A DNA stretch of 64,000 nt from Chitinophaga rupis (GTDB lineage Bacteria; Bacteroidota; Bacteroidia; Chitinophagales; Chitinophagaceae). The notes below the pieces were generated by a model. It was not told the origin of the DNA, searched no databases, and saw only the letters and a program-made list of their open reading frames with translations. A program made the position numbers and the translations under genes. Below, in pieces: positions 49,840 through 59,490 of this stretch (position 1 is its first letter; each line of letters starts with the position of its first letter). The stretch spans positions 248,001 to 312,000 of the forward strand of contig NZ_FOBB01000005.1 of assembly GCF_900109685.1 (NCBI RefSeq), read 5' to 3'.

Positions 49840-50778
49840 ATGCAAAAGAAATTTGTCCCGGTGATGATCACCCCTTTTAACCTGAAAGCGCAGATCGACC
49901 TGGAGATGGTGGAGCACTTAATAGATTTCTACCTGGCTGCGGGTGTGAAAGGTTTTTTTGCCAATTGTTTGTCGTCCGAAATGTACAGCATCAGCGAAGA
50001 CGAGCGGCTGGCGCTCACCAGCCATGTGGTACGTTATGTAAATGGCCGGGTACCTGTGGTGGCCACCGGTTCCTTTGGCCTTACCATAAAAGATAAAGCC
50101 CTGTTCACACAAAAGATCTATGATACGGGAGTGGATTCCGTGATCATGATCACAGGGCATTTTGCCAATATAGATGAGCCGGACAGCACGCTGCTGCAGC
50201 GTTTTGAGGAGCTGTTCTCCCTCACTGGCAATATTCCGCTGGGATTGTATGAATGCCCGGCGCCCTATAAACGCATCATCACGCCGGAAATACTGAAAAC
50301 CCTGCTGGCCACCAACCGGCTTATTTACCACAAGGATACCTCCTGCAACGTGGAGCAGGTAAGGGCTAAGCTGGCGGTTACTGCCGGCAGCCGGCTGGAG
50401 TTCTACGATGCGCATACGCCTAATGCAGTTGCTTCCATGCAAATGGGAGCCGCGGGCATGTCCTCTATCTCCGGGAACTTTTATCCTGAAATACTGGTAT
50501 GGCTGTGCAATCATGTGAATGATGAAAGCAGGCAGGATGATGTACGCTGGATCCAGTCTGAGCTGCAAAGGGTGGATCCGCTGATCCATGTGGCTTATCC
50601 GCTGAGCGCAAAATATTTCCTGCAGCAGCGGGGCATTCCTGTGCGCACCATCAGCCGCGCGCATGCGCTGGAGCTAACCCCGGAACAAAAACAGATCCTG
50701 CAGCAGATCCACAACGATTTTAAAGGATGGTGTGAGCGTTTACAGATCCAGCCGGCAGCAACTTTATTGCCGGCCTAG
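49840..50778 (+). CDS. Dihydrodipicolinate synthase / N-acetylneuraminate lyase family protein
   Basis: A 312-residue TIM-barrel class I aldolase. The N terminus KKFVPVMITPFNLKAQIDLEMVEHLIDFYLAAG is typical; the Schiff-base Lys is K165 in LIYHKDTSC, and the preceding GLYECPAPYKRIIT holds the usual Tyr region. FYDAHTPNAVASMQMGAAGMSSISGNFYP is the product-side strand. The motif after the Lys (KDTS) differs from DapA (KEATG) and NanA, so the substrate, a 2-keto-sugar acid or similar, is open. It is co-transcribed with a sodium symporter and closed by a terminator. Its primary role is catabolic rather than lysine synthesis, by context. Confidence 0.9.
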   Translation: MQKKFVPVMITPFNLKAQIDLEMVEHLIDFYLAAGVKGFFANCLSSEMYSISEDERLALTSHVVRYVNGRVPVVATGSFGLTIKDKALFTQKIYDTGVDSVIMITGHFANIDEPDSTLLQRFEELFSLTGNIPLGLYECPAPYKRIITPEILKTLLATNRLIYHKDTSCNVEQVRAKLAVTAGSRLEFYDAHTPNAVASMQMGAAGMSSISGNFYPEILVWLCNHVNDESRQDDVRWIQSELQRVDPLIHVAYPLSAKYFLQQRGIPVRTISRAHALELTPEQKQILQQIHNDFKGWCERLQIQPAATLLPA

Positions 50779-50802
50779 CAGATCAGGCTTCGCCTGTAAC
50801 AT

Positions 50803-50844
50803 AACCCTTTGCAGTAGCATACCGGCCGCCGCAAAGGGTTTTTT
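50803..50844 (+). terminator. Rho-independent terminator
   Basis: AACCCTTTGC (50803-50812) pairs with GCAAAGGGTT (50831-50840) and is followed by TTTT; it lies 24 bases after the lyase gene. Confidence 0.88.
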
Positions 50845-51104
50845 AATGCCGGTTAAAATATTATACCAGGCAGGCAACCCTTTTTAGAAAAACCTCGTAA
50901 TATCCATGCCGCCCCAATTATGGCTTTATAAGTCCCTTTTACCCCAAGTACCTATCGCCTTGCATAATGCATCCTATGCTGTTCCAGTGAATAAGTTTCA
51001 TCAATGAAAAATTCTTAATCCTTTAGATTGTATCATATGAATGGATAGCTGGCCTTCCCCGATGGTTTATGGAGTTTTATTTGTTCATCATTTAAACCTG
51101 TAAA
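50845..51104. other. Intergenic leader region before the TIGR03118 gene
   Basis: About 260 bases without a credible ORF. Nothing distinctive is seen beyond the terminator at its left edge and an AT-rich stretch in the last 60 bases that probably contains the promoter of the next gene. Confidence 0.4.
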
Positions 51105-52187
51105 ATGAAACCAATGTTATTCAAAAACCTGTCCCATTTAAAAATGGGTGCGCTCTGTTTATGCCTGCTGCTTAGTACAGGTTGTAAGAAAATTGCGCAG
51201 CATTTTATTCCCAATGATTACGACCAAGTTAACCTGGTAGCGGATGTGTCGGGCTTTGGAGCAGCGCACATCGATTCGGGCCTGGTGAATGCCTGGGGCA
51301 TTGCAGTAGCGCCCAGTGGCCCTATCTGGATCTCTGCTGCTGAAACAGGCCTTAGCCCTATCTACGACAAAACCGGCGCTACTTTAAGGCCTTCGGTTGC
51401 TATTCCCACACCTACGGATTCAGTTGGAGGAGCTCCTACCGGTATTGTATTTAACAATACCACAGATTTTGCTTTTTGGAAAGATAAGCAGGCTACCGCA
51501 AGCCGCTTCATCTTTGCTACGGAAGATGGTACACTGGCTGCCTGGGGTGGCGGAAATACTGCTACTATTGTTGCAGACAGGTCAGCATGGCATTCAGTGT
51601 ATAAAGGATTAGCACTGGCAAAAGACGGCGGCAATAATTATCTGTACGCTACGGATTTCCGTAATGGCAAGATTGATGTTTTTGATAAGGATTTCAAGTA
51701 TGTAACCGGCAAGCCTTTTCATAGCAGCGGCATTCCGCAGGGTTATGCGCCATTCAACATCAGGAGCATTGGCGGGTACTTGTATGTAACCTATGCTAAA
51801 CAGCTGCTGCCCGAAAAGGAAGACGACGAGGCAGGACCAGGCAATGGATATATAGATATTTTCTGGCCAAATGGAATGCTGGTGAAACGTTTTGCAACAA
51901 GAGGGCCTTTGAATTCGCCCTGGGGCATGGCAGTAGCGGCGCCAGGCTTCTGTGCTACAAAAGATGTGATCCTGATCGGGAACTTCGGCGATGGAAGGAT
52001 CAATATGTACACTACTTCCGGCATCTTCCTGGGACCTTTGAAAAAGGGATGGCAGCCCCTTGTTATTCAGGGATTATGGTCGCTGGAAAATAATGTGCCA
52101 ATGGCAGATCCTGCACAGCTGTTCTTTACCGCAGGACCCGATGAGGAAGAGCATGGACTCTTCGGCTATCTGAAAAATAATCAATGA
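51105..52187 (+). CDS. TIGR03118 family lipoprotein (NHL/propeller-like)
   Basis: A 360-residue exported lipoprotein. The signal region MGALCLCLLLSTGCKKIAQ has lipobox STGC. The mature chain matches the TIGR03118 family as I know it: YDQVNLVADVSGFGAAHIDSGLVNAWGIAVAPSGPIWISAAETGLS (shown in part), GAPTGIVFNN, WHSVYKGLALAKDGGNNYLYATDFRNGKIDVFDKDF and RGPLNSPWGMAVAAPGFC. The repeats suggest a beta-propeller similar to NHL proteins, probably in the periplasm or at the surface. No catalytic motif is known. It is transcribed alone and closed by a long hairpin. Confidence 0.88.
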   Translation: MKPMLFKNLSHLKMGALCLCLLLSTGCKKIAQHFIPNDYDQVNLVADVSGFGAAHIDSGLVNAWGIAVAPSGPIWISAAETGLSPIYDKTGATLRPSVAIPTPTDSVGGAPTGIVFNNTTDFAFWKDKQATASRFIFATEDGTLAAWGGGNTATIVADRSAWHSVYKGLALAKDGGNNYLYATDFRNGKIDVFDKDFKYVTGKPFHSSGIPQGYAPFNIRSIGGYLYVTYAKQLLPEKEDDEAGPGNGYIDIFWPNGMLVKRFATRGPLNSPWGMAVAAPGFCATKDVILIGNFGDGRINMYTTSGIFLGPLKKGWQPLVIQGLWSLENNVPMADPAQLFFTAGPDEEEHGLFGYLKNNQ

Positions 52188-52201
52188 GCTTTTGAAGGAA
52201 A

Positions 52202-52237
52202 ACAGTCTTACCCTGGAAGGTAACAGGGTAAGACTGT
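52202..52237 (+). terminator. Long perfect hairpin after the TIGR03118 gene
   Basis: ACAGTCTTACCCTG (52202-52215) and CAGGGTAAGACTGT (52224-52237) pair perfectly over 14 bp with an 8-base loop. No T-run follows, so termination may be partial. Confidence 0.7.
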
Positions 52238-52298
52238 ACTCCCGCATTTTGAGGAGGGCAATATTTGCTTTAAAATAATTTATTATTTTCATGCCTAT

Positions 52299-52955
52299 AT
52301 GGAAAGCAATAAATTATCACAAGAAGCGGAAGCCCGTAAAGCACGTACAGAAGCGCTGCTGCAAAGTAAAGGCGTTAAAATAAACCCCGGCCTGCCCCTT
52401 ACCAGTAACGAAGAAGACATCCAACTCCGCACTAAGCAGGAAGTTATTGAAAGAGCCTACGCCCTTATGGCCACCGCTTCAAAAGGCGAAGGTGTGGAAC
52501 AGGAAAGCGTTGAAGAATTTGTAAATAATAACGCGGTAAACGGCTTTTCCCCAAAAGAACGGGAGCTGTTTGAAAACCTGCGGCCCGGGGAGCAGGCCAT
52601 TATCAGCGCCATGTGGCGCTATGAAAGCCTGAATGCTATTTTATGGTCACTAGGTTTTGTGGAAGAGTTATCTTTTCCCGATGAGGTAAGTGATGTATTT
52701 AAGGTTGTGGAGATCATGACAAGCCAGCCGCGCGCCGCTTTAGAGCAGCAGGCAAAGCTGCGCAGCAAAGCGGAGATCCTCGAAGAGCTGGATAAAAGCT
52801 ACCGCATGCACTGGGCTTGCGTAGATGCCGGTACACGGGCTGAGGAAGAAAGCTGTGGTCTTAACACTAATGTGGTGCACGAACGTTACTATACCCTTAA
52901 CTGGCTCACCTGCTATCAGAATTCAGACTGGGACGATGTAAAAACAGATCTCTGA
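52299..52955 (+). CDS. DUF4272 domain protein
   Basis: A 218-residue soluble protein, mainly alpha-helical. LRTKQEVIERAYALMATAS, MWRYESLNAILWSLGFVEELSFPDEVSD and the C-terminal YRMHWACVDAGTRAEEESCGLNTNVVHERYYTLNWLTCYQNSDWDDVKTDL (parts only diagnostic: RYESL, LGFVEEL, HWACVDA, VVHERYYTLNWL) match DUF4272, whose function is unknown. No signal peptide is seen. It ends 6 bases from the convergent symporter gene of the polysaccharide utilisation operon and has a separate promoter region of 61 bases after the preceding hairpin. Confidence 0.88.
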   Translation: MESNKLSQEAEARKARTEALLQSKGVKINPGLPLTSNEEDIQLRTKQEVIERAYALMATASKGEGVEQESVEEFVNNNAVNGFSPKERELFENLRPGEQAIISAMWRYESLNAILWSLGFVEELSFPDEVSDVFKVVEIMTSQPRAALEQQAKLRSKAEILEELDKSYRMHWACVDAGTRAEEESCGLNTNVVHERYYTLNWLTCYQNSDWDDVKTDL

Positions 52956-52961
52956 ACCTCA

Positions 52962-54614
52962 TTACGCCCTTGCGGAACGGAACAAGGGCAATGAGCAAAG
53001 CGCTATAATCAGCCCTGTAAAAAAAGCCACACCGCCGCCGGTAGCCACAAGGCCCAGCATGGCTATACCTGCACCCACTATAGCAATGGCGGAGGCAATC
53101 ACTTTCATTCCAAAAATGTTCTGGCTCCTGGCATCCATGTCCTGCACGGGTGAATGGGTAGCCTTTACCTCCGAAGTTTGCAGCAAATAAGGCGCAGCTT
53201 CTTTTTTGGCAAGCAGGTAATAAATTTCCCAGCATAGCAGCACAAACACGGGAATGCCTACACCCAAAACTGTTTCCCACATGCGATCCAGCTTGTGGCC
53301 TAGGAGCTCAGTGCCAAAAAGCTTTAAGGCAAGGCTTATCACCAGGCCGCATAATGATGCGCTGATCACCGATGTACCGGTTTGCCGCCTGGAATATAAG
53401 GTCCAGATAATAGGTGCAAACAATGCGCCGCCTGCTATGGAGGCCGTGCTCAGTACCATTTCAACAATACCGCCTATCATGGGTACCATCATGGCAATGG
53501 CAATCGTAATAAACCCAAACAGCACAGTAAAGAACCTGGCCGCCCGCACCAGCGTTTTTTCTGTAGCCTGCTGGTTAAACGCTTTCTTATATACATCATG
53601 TGCAAACACCACCGCCATTATATTAATGGTGGTATTGGCCTTGCTTGCGCTGGCGGAGATCATACCTGATAACACAAGGCCTATCAAACCTGCGGGCAAT
53701 ACCTGCTGGCAAAGCATCATATAAGCGCCTTCCGGCTGCAGGCCGCTGAGGCTGGGGTTAATAACCCGGTATAACATAGGGGGCAGCATCCATATAAAGG
53801 GGCTCACCAGGTAAAGGATGGTGAACAGCCAGGCTACTTTTTTTGAATTGCGTTCAGTGGAAACGCTGGTGTAGCGTTGCACATATGCCCAGTTGCCGCC
53901 AATGTATACGGTTTGATAGGCAAGGAACGCCAGGAAGAATCCAAAGGAATATTCTGAATTAAAGAAGTTGAAAAAGCCGTCCGGTGCCTTATTTACAAAA
54001 GAATGTACGCCGCCTGCCTCCTTAAAGGCCATTGGAATCACGATCATTACTGCTGCCGTAAGGATCACAAACTGCACCACATCCGTTACCAGCACTGCCC
54101 ATAAGCCGCCCGCAGAAGTGTAGAGCACAATAATGCCGCCAATGATCAGGATACAGGTGTTCAAAGAAAGGGGAGTAGCTACGCTCACCATTTTACCAAC
54201 AGGATACAGCACAGAGGCCGTGGTAAAAAGGCCATGCAGCATAATAAGAAAGGTGTAAAATTTTTGCGTGCCTGTCCCCAGCCTTTTACCAATATATTCC
54301 GCTGCTGTTACAGCGCCGGTGCGCTTCCATTTGGCGGCAATGAACAGCGCTACCAGCATGCCCCCAAATACCATGGTAAGCTGTATGCCGTTGGCAACAA
54401 AACCGCTTTTATAGGCAATGGAGCCCCACACCACAAAGGTGCCGGCAGAAAAATAGCTGATGAATAAAGAAATGCTATTGATCCACCACGGCGTAGCACC
54501 GCCTGCCTCAAAAAAAGCCGATGAATTCTTGCTGCCTATGCGGGTGAACATCATGCCAATGCCCAGGATCAACAAAGCAAAAACGCCCATTACTATAAAA
54601 TCCAGTTGCCCCAT
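52962..54614 (-). CDS. Sodium:solute symporter (SSS family), last gene of the PUL operon
   Basis: A 550-residue inner-membrane symporter with about thirteen to fifteen helices. The N terminus MGQLDFIVMGVFALLILGIGMMFTRIGS and FEAGGATPWWINSISLFISYFSAGTFVVWGS are family standard, and LSGMISASASKANTTINIMAVVFAHDVYK marks the sodium-site helix. A C-terminal hydrophilic stretch and two extra helices follow. It lies 17 bases after the six-hairpin protein gene and probably imports the sugar or sugar acid released in the periplasm. It is a different subgroup from the symporter at 48292. Confidence 0.93.
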   Translation of the reverse strand: MGQLDFIVMGVFALLILGIGMMFTRIGSKNSSAFFEAGGATPWWINSISLFISYFSAGTFVVWGSIAYKSGFVANGIQLTMVFGGMLVALFIAAKWKRTGAVTAAEYIGKRLGTGTQKFYTFLIMLHGLFTTASVLYPVGKMVSVATPLSLNTCILIIGGIIVLYTSAGGLWAVLVTDVVQFVILTAAVMIVIPMAFKEAGGVHSFVNKAPDGFFNFFNSEYSFGFFLAFLAYQTVYIGGNWAYVQRYTSVSTERNSKKVAWLFTILYLVSPFIWMLPPMLYRVINPSLSGLQPEGAYMMLCQQVLPAGLIGLVLSGMISASASKANTTINIMAVVFAHDVYKKAFNQQATEKTLVRAARFFTVLFGFITIAIAMMVPMIGGIVEMVLSTASIAGGALFAPIIWTLYSRRQTGTSVISASLCGLVISLALKLFGTELLGHKLDRMWETVLGVGIPVFVLLCWEIYYLLAKKEAAPYLLQTSEVKATHSPVQDMDARSQNIFGMKVIASAIAIVGAGIAMLGLVATGGGVAFFTGLIIALCSLPLFRSARA

Positions 54615-54631
54615 TCTAGTGATTTAGGTTG

Positions 54632-57187
54632 TTAGTTTATCATCAATACTTTTATGCCGTAGCCGTCCAGCGCTACCTCCAGCTCACTGGCTGCCTGCAG
54701 CTGTTTATTGGCTGTCAGGTCCGTTATTGCGCTAATCTTGTCAATATTCAGCTTCACATGGCTTTTCAAGGGTTCGCCAATATCATTCATCAGTATTACA
54801 AACATATTTTTTTTATCGCTGCTACGGGCAAGAATATACTCTGTATTTGGATTGCTGCATTCAACAAGGCCCTGGTGGTTGATCAGGCTGGCCTCATTTC
54901 CATAGATGCTGCCTGGCGCAAAACCATACGATTCATGCGGCCCCACCTTGGGTGTAACAAAGCCTCTGGGGAAAGCAACCTGGTTGCCGGAGCGCAGCTG
55001 TGCTTCAGACAGCAGGTAATCCGTGATCCATCCTATTTGCCACCATGCATGGTGCGGGTAAGGGCCTGCACCTTTATTCATGGCATTCCAGTAATAGGAT
55101 GCAACGCTTGTTTTAGCATCCACAAATGCATCCCTTCCAATGGCGGCCGCCCTGGCCATTTCAATAAAAAGGCTGTCGCCCGTTAGCTGGAACATGCGTA
55201 CAAACATACCTGCATGGCTGCAAAGCATAATGGGGCCTGCGCCGTTGGCTGAGCCAATAATGCCGCCGTGCTCAAAGCTCAGGCCTGCCTGCGAAATTTG
55301 CCAGTCCCGGCGCGCAATACCATTCACCTGCTTCATTTTTTCAGAGGGTACCGGCTGCGTATAAATGGAGGTCAGGTACATGCGGGCGGTGCTGATAGCG
55401 GCATCCTGGTATTTTTTATCCTTTGTAAGATCGTAGAGGTCCAGTAATGCCTGCGCAGATTGGGCGGTTGCAAAATCCGGCGCATAACGCGCATCCCCGC
55501 ACACGCCTATGAAATGGCCTTTGTTCACCGCATTTTGAATAAACCAGTCAGCGCCTTTTTTAGCTGCGGTTAAATATTTTTCATCTTTCAATACCCGGTA
55601 GGCAACCAATAGACCGTAGAACGTAGGCCGCAGGTCTTTAATATCCGTGAAAAGCGGCTGCTGCGTGTGCCGGTCATAGGCTACTTCCCAGCTGCCATCC
55701 GCTTTTTGCCAGTTCATTAACAGCGCTGCGCCCAGTGCCAGCCTTTGCTTTAGCGTATCATTGCCCGGTTCAAATAACAGTATATTACCTATGTCCAGCA
55801 TTACATAATAGGTAAGGCTTACCGGTTCCACAAAGTCGCCCCATTCTTCTGTAAATGTTTTGCTTTTGGCAAGATAGTACTGCCCAATGGCTGCGCCCTG
55901 GAAAAAGCCGGGGCCTGTTTGTTGCTGTGCAAGCTTAAAGTTTAAGGCAAAAGGCAGCACACTGTCTTTAAGATATTTATCATCGCTGGTGTTGGCAAGC
56001 ATCCACATGGCCCCGTAATCTGCATTTTTTATGGCATCACGGTTTGAGCCTACCACGCCGCCCAGGTAAGATTGTCCGCCGATTGTAAGTCCCTGATATT
56101 GCTCTGTATTCCAGAGGGAAGTATGCCGGTCGCGCAGGTAGTGCTGCATATGCTCAACCCTGCTGGTAAGCGATTGCGTATTTTTCCGTAAGGCAAGCGC
56201 CTGCTTAAAATCATACACATCATTCACCGCATGGGTCAGCAAATGATACCATTCACCTTTGTTAAAGCTGTAACGGAATCCATAGCTGATATTATCTCCC
56301 TGCTTTTTCAGTGAGGTGGGCTCGCCCAGCACAGGATAATAAACAGTGGGTGAAAGCTGTGATCTCCTGTTCTTATGTGAAAGTGCCAGCTGCCATTTCT
56401 GATGCGTGTTCTTGCCGCTTTCCCAGGGATCCCTGCCAAGTCCCGGGTTGGGTATCACGGCAAAGGATATATTTTCTTTTGTGGTGATGATGGGGCAAAA
56501 AGTGCTGGCGCAGCGTTCCCGGTAAAGCACCGGCAGCTCCGGCACGCCCTGGCCATACGCATAGCTAAGCACCATGTTCTGCTGCAGCTCTTTACCCTGA
56601 AAATAACCGGGCATTACCGCCCATGCCATATCCTGCTGATCAACGGTTATTGCAGAAGGGCTTGAAAGGGAGTAGTAGCCATCCTTTTTACATTGCATTT
56701 CCATCTTCACCGTAATGTCGCCGGCAAATTGCGGGTCCAGCTGCCATGTGGCTGTAATAATGGCCAGCGCGGATGTATAGGTGAAAACAATTTGCGTGGC
56801 TGATACCTGTTTTGCGCCGGAAGGGTAAAAATGAAAAGCTTTGCCCGCAGTATTTAAGGCCACCGGCGAGGATGCCTGCTTCCAGGCATTGATCTGGTAT
56901 TTGTAAGCCGTATCAGGCCAGGCTTTGCCATTAATGGTCTTAAAGATAGTGCCGTCGCTGTCTGCAGGTTTTTCTGCCGTGTACAGCAGGGTATATTCAC
57001 CGGAGGGATGCGCTACCTGCTGCCATTGACCGTTAATAAAAAAACGCAGTCCGTTTATTTTCCAACCCTCCTTTGTTTGCTGCCATTGAATGCGCAGCTG
57101 TTTATTGGCAAGTGACAGGGTCTGTGCTTGTATGGTTACAGATAAAAATATTTGGATGCTTACAATAAGCAGGCATATCTTCTTCAT
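54632..57187 (-). CDS. Six-hairpin glycosidase-like protein of a PUL
   Basis: An 851-residue exported protein: MKKICLLIVSIQIFLSVTIQAQ is a signal peptide. Residues about 25-330 are beta-rich. Residues about 370-720 look like an (alpha/alpha)6 toroid with repeated motifs such as ALLMNWQKADGSWEVAYDRHTQQ, AKKGADWFIQNA and SAQALLDLYDLTKDKKYQDAAISTARMYL; W and G spacing fits six-hairpin glycosidases. A short beta domain closes the chain. I cannot assign a CAZy family; similar long proteins occur in Bacteroidota PULs. The PUL position suggests action on uronic-acid- or deoxysugar-containing glycans, but this is inference. Confidence 0.75.
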   Translation of the reverse strand: MKKICLLIVSIQIFLSVTIQAQTLSLANKQLRIQWQQTKEGWKINGLRFFINGQWQQVAHPSGEYTLLYTAEKPADSDGTIFKTINGKAWPDTAYKYQINAWKQASSPVALNTAGKAFHFYPSGAKQVSATQIVFTYTSALAIITATWQLDPQFAGDITVKMEMQCKKDGYYSLSSPSAITVDQQDMAWAVMPGYFQGKELQQNMVLSYAYGQGVPELPVLYRERCASTFCPIITTKENISFAVIPNPGLGRDPWESGKNTHQKWQLALSHKNRRSQLSPTVYYPVLGEPTSLKKQGDNISYGFRYSFNKGEWYHLLTHAVNDVYDFKQALALRKNTQSLTSRVEHMQHYLRDRHTSLWNTEQYQGLTIGGQSYLGGVVGSNRDAIKNADYGAMWMLANTSDDKYLKDSVLPFALNFKLAQQQTGPGFFQGAAIGQYYLAKSKTFTEEWGDFVEPVSLTYYVMLDIGNILLFEPGNDTLKQRLALGAALLMNWQKADGSWEVAYDRHTQQPLFTDIKDLRPTFYGLLVAYRVLKDEKYLTAAKKGADWFIQNAVNKGHFIGVCGDARYAPDFATAQSAQALLDLYDLTKDKKYQDAAISTARMYLTSIYTQPVPSEKMKQVNGIARRDWQISQAGLSFEHGGIIGSANGAGPIMLCSHAGMFVRMFQLTGDSLFIEMARAAAIGRDAFVDAKTSVASYYWNAMNKGAGPYPHHAWWQIGWITDYLLSEAQLRSGNQVAFPRGFVTPKVGPHESYGFAPGSIYGNEASLINHQGLVECSNPNTEYILARSSDKKNMFVILMNDIGEPLKSHVKLNIDKISAITDLTANKQLQAASELEVALDGYGIKVLMIN

Positions 57188-57208
57188 AACACTTCATTAA
57201 TTAACGCC

Positions 57209-59488
57209 TTATTCAAAGCAGCGTATTTCAAAAATAGCAGCCGGTGTATTGGCAGATGGATGTTCCGTTTTAATGCTAAGGCGGGACGTAACAACCGCGT
57301 CGGGAAGCTCAATCTCGTTCCTGGTCTGGTAATTTCCCTTTTTTTCATACACCTTGTTCCCGCTTTCATCAAAGATGGTATAATTACGCACGCAGAACGG
57401 CATTACATTTTCCGGGTGCGACATCAGCACAGATTCCATCGGGTGGTCAAGATCAGTATCAAAAGATAAAATAAGCTTTTTAATGCGCTTCGGTGCTGCC
57501 CACTGCAGCGTAAGGGTAGGGGCAGCATCGTTCAGATCCGCTACCCATGCATTGGGCTGCGTGGTAGGCCTTGCAACGCCGTTGCTGATATTAGCAGCAG
57601 CAAAAGCCCGTAAGGGACTGCCGAACTGCAGGGCAATATTTTGTCCTGCCGGCCTGCGCTGGGGGCACCAGAACTCAAAGCTGTCTATGCCAATGCCATC
57701 AGGCGCCTCCTGCTTACCATAGTTGGATACAGCCGGGTTAGTAGTGCTGAAAACCGACAGGATGCCCGTGATCCTTTTATCTGAGCGGCTGATCTTTACC
57801 AGTGGGTTCTTATGCAGCACAATAAATACATACTGCATTTGCTCAATAGCAGCATCGGATCTTAGCTCCACGCAATTTTTGCCGGGTTCAATGGCAAACT
57901 CAAATTGAGCGATAGTAGTATCCGGCGTATAGCTGCCCCTGCGTGAACTGATCCTTATTTCAGCACGCAGGGTAGTGGGCGCATCGCTGTATGCATGCAG
58001 CTGAATGGCCGGCAGCTTTCCTGCATTCAGCGGCACCATTTGCGCTACTGCAATATCAAGCGGCTGTGGTACGCTGTCTTCTTCCAGCCCGGAAAGCAGC
58101 AGCTCACTGCTGGCAGTAATTGTTGCCTGCTGTACAAGATCATCGGTGTCTTTTGCCACCACACCAGGAATATGTTGCCCGCTGCGCAGCAGTAATTGCT
58201 GCAGCGTAGCTACGTTACCGTTATCATTAAGCGCTGCAGGGTTGCATCCTAATGTTTTACAAAGTACGGCAGCCATGGCCGATGCCTGCGAAACATAGGC
58301 GCTGGTAGCCATTACGCGGCATGATCCGAATGCCACATGCGATGCGCTGATAATGCGCCCTGCCAGCAAAAGATTATTGATGTTCCTTGAATACAGGCTG
58401 CGGAAAGGTATCTGATAAATGCCCTTGCTGTGCCATTGGGTGCAGCCCGGCCCAGCGGCATAAATACCATCTGAAGGGTGCAGGTCAAGGCTCCAGCCAC
58501 CAAAGGCTACGGCATCATCATGCAGGCGTTGTTCAACAACATCCTGCTGCTTTAACATATAGTCGCCTTCAAAGCGGCGGCTCTCCCTTTTGCCGGGTAT
58601 CATGCCTACCCATTCAAGGGTCAGGGTTTCCGCTTCAGGGAAATTACCGGAGTTCTTAATATAGTTCCATACACCATATACTATTTTCCACAGCTCCCAT
58701 TTTATTTTCTCTGTATCATGTACGGTATCCATACGCCCGCCGTATTCTATCCACCAAAGCTTACAGCCGTATTCCTGGGAGTTAAAGCTCCGGAATTTGG
58801 GGATCTGCGTAATATCCGTAAGCGCAAAGGAGGGGGGCGTAAAACGTACAGGCCTGCCCGTATCTTTTGAATAAAAGTAAAGGGAATGGCCCAGCAGCTC
58901 GCCATAGGCCTCTGTAGGTGCAAACAGCTCGTTGAATTCTTCCATGCTTTCTGCGCCCATTCTGAATGCTGCACCGGAAAGGAATCCTACCACACCATCG
59001 CCGGAGGCGTCACAGAACAGCGGCGCCTTTAATTCATATTCGGTCTGGTTCTGGCTGCAGTAAGCTTTTAAAGAGGCGATGGTGGCGCTGTCCTGCTTCT
59101 CTGCATGGTAAACAGTAGTGTTCAGCAATAAGGTGATATTAGGTTCGCTTACTACCTTGTCAAGTAATATCGCGTCCAGTATCACGGGGTTGCCTTCCGG
59201 GTTCCGGTACATGTTCTCCACCAATATCTCATCTACAAGGCCGCCTTCTCTTGCCCAGCGGTTGTTATTGCCCATGTGTGAGGTTGCGCCCAGGATCCAT
59301 AAACGTATCTCGCTGCTTGCATTGCCACCCAGCACGCTCCGGTCCTGCACCAGCACTACTTTCAGTCCATGCCTGGCAGCGGTAACCGCACAGCAGATGC
59401 CTGACAGCCCGCCGCCTGTTACTACCAGGTCGGCTTCCAGTTCTACCAGCGGGAACGAACGTTTTTCTATGCTTTCTGATCTTATCAT
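57209..59488 (-). CDS. FAD-dependent oxidoreductase with C-terminal beta-sandwich
   Basis: A 759-residue flavoprotein of the FAD_oxidored (PF12831-like) type. The FAD Rossmann site is ADLVVTGGGLSGICCAVTAARHGLKVVLVQDR (G-x-G-x-x-G core) with the flavin motif GGNASSEIRLWILGA next, and DASGDGVVGFLSG and LLLAGRIISASHVAFGSCRVM further along. The last 170 residues form a discoidin-like beta-sandwich (LTLQWAAPKRIKKLILSFDTDLDHP). No signal peptide is seen, so it is likely cytoplasmic. Related proteins are frequent in Bacteroidota glycan loci, often misnamed xanthan lyase. It lies 21 bases before the six-hairpin gene and 2 bases after the GH2 gene. Confidence 0.88.
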   Translation of the reverse strand: MIRSESIEKRSFPLVELEADLVVTGGGLSGICCAVTAARHGLKVVLVQDRSVLGGNASSEIRLWILGATSHMGNNNRWAREGGLVDEILVENMYRNPEGNPVILDAILLDKVVSEPNITLLLNTTVYHAEKQDSATIASLKAYCSQNQTEYELKAPLFCDASGDGVVGFLSGAAFRMGAESMEEFNELFAPTEAYGELLGHSLYFYSKDTGRPVRFTPPSFALTDITQIPKFRSFNSQEYGCKLWWIEYGGRMDTVHDTEKIKWELWKIVYGVWNYIKNSGNFPEAETLTLEWVGMIPGKRESRRFEGDYMLKQQDVVEQRLHDDAVAFGGWSLDLHPSDGIYAAGPGCTQWHSKGIYQIPFRSLYSRNINNLLLAGRIISASHVAFGSCRVMATSAYVSQASAMAAVLCKTLGCNPAALNDNGNVATLQQLLLRSGQHIPGVVAKDTDDLVQQATITASSELLLSGLEEDSVPQPLDIAVAQMVPLNAGKLPAIQLHAYSDAPTTLRAEIRISSRRGSYTPDTTIAQFEFAIEPGKNCVELRSDAAIEQMQYVFIVLHKNPLVKISRSDKRITGILSVFSTTNPAVSNYGKQEAPDGIGIDSFEFWCPQRRPAGQNIALQFGSPLRAFAAANISNGVARPTTQPNAWVADLNDAAPTLTLQWAAPKRIKKLILSFDTDLDHPMESVLMSHPENVMPFCVRNYTIFDESGNKVYEKKGNYQTRNEIELPDAVVTSRLSIKTEHPSANTPAAIFEIRCFE

Positions 59489-59490
59489 GG

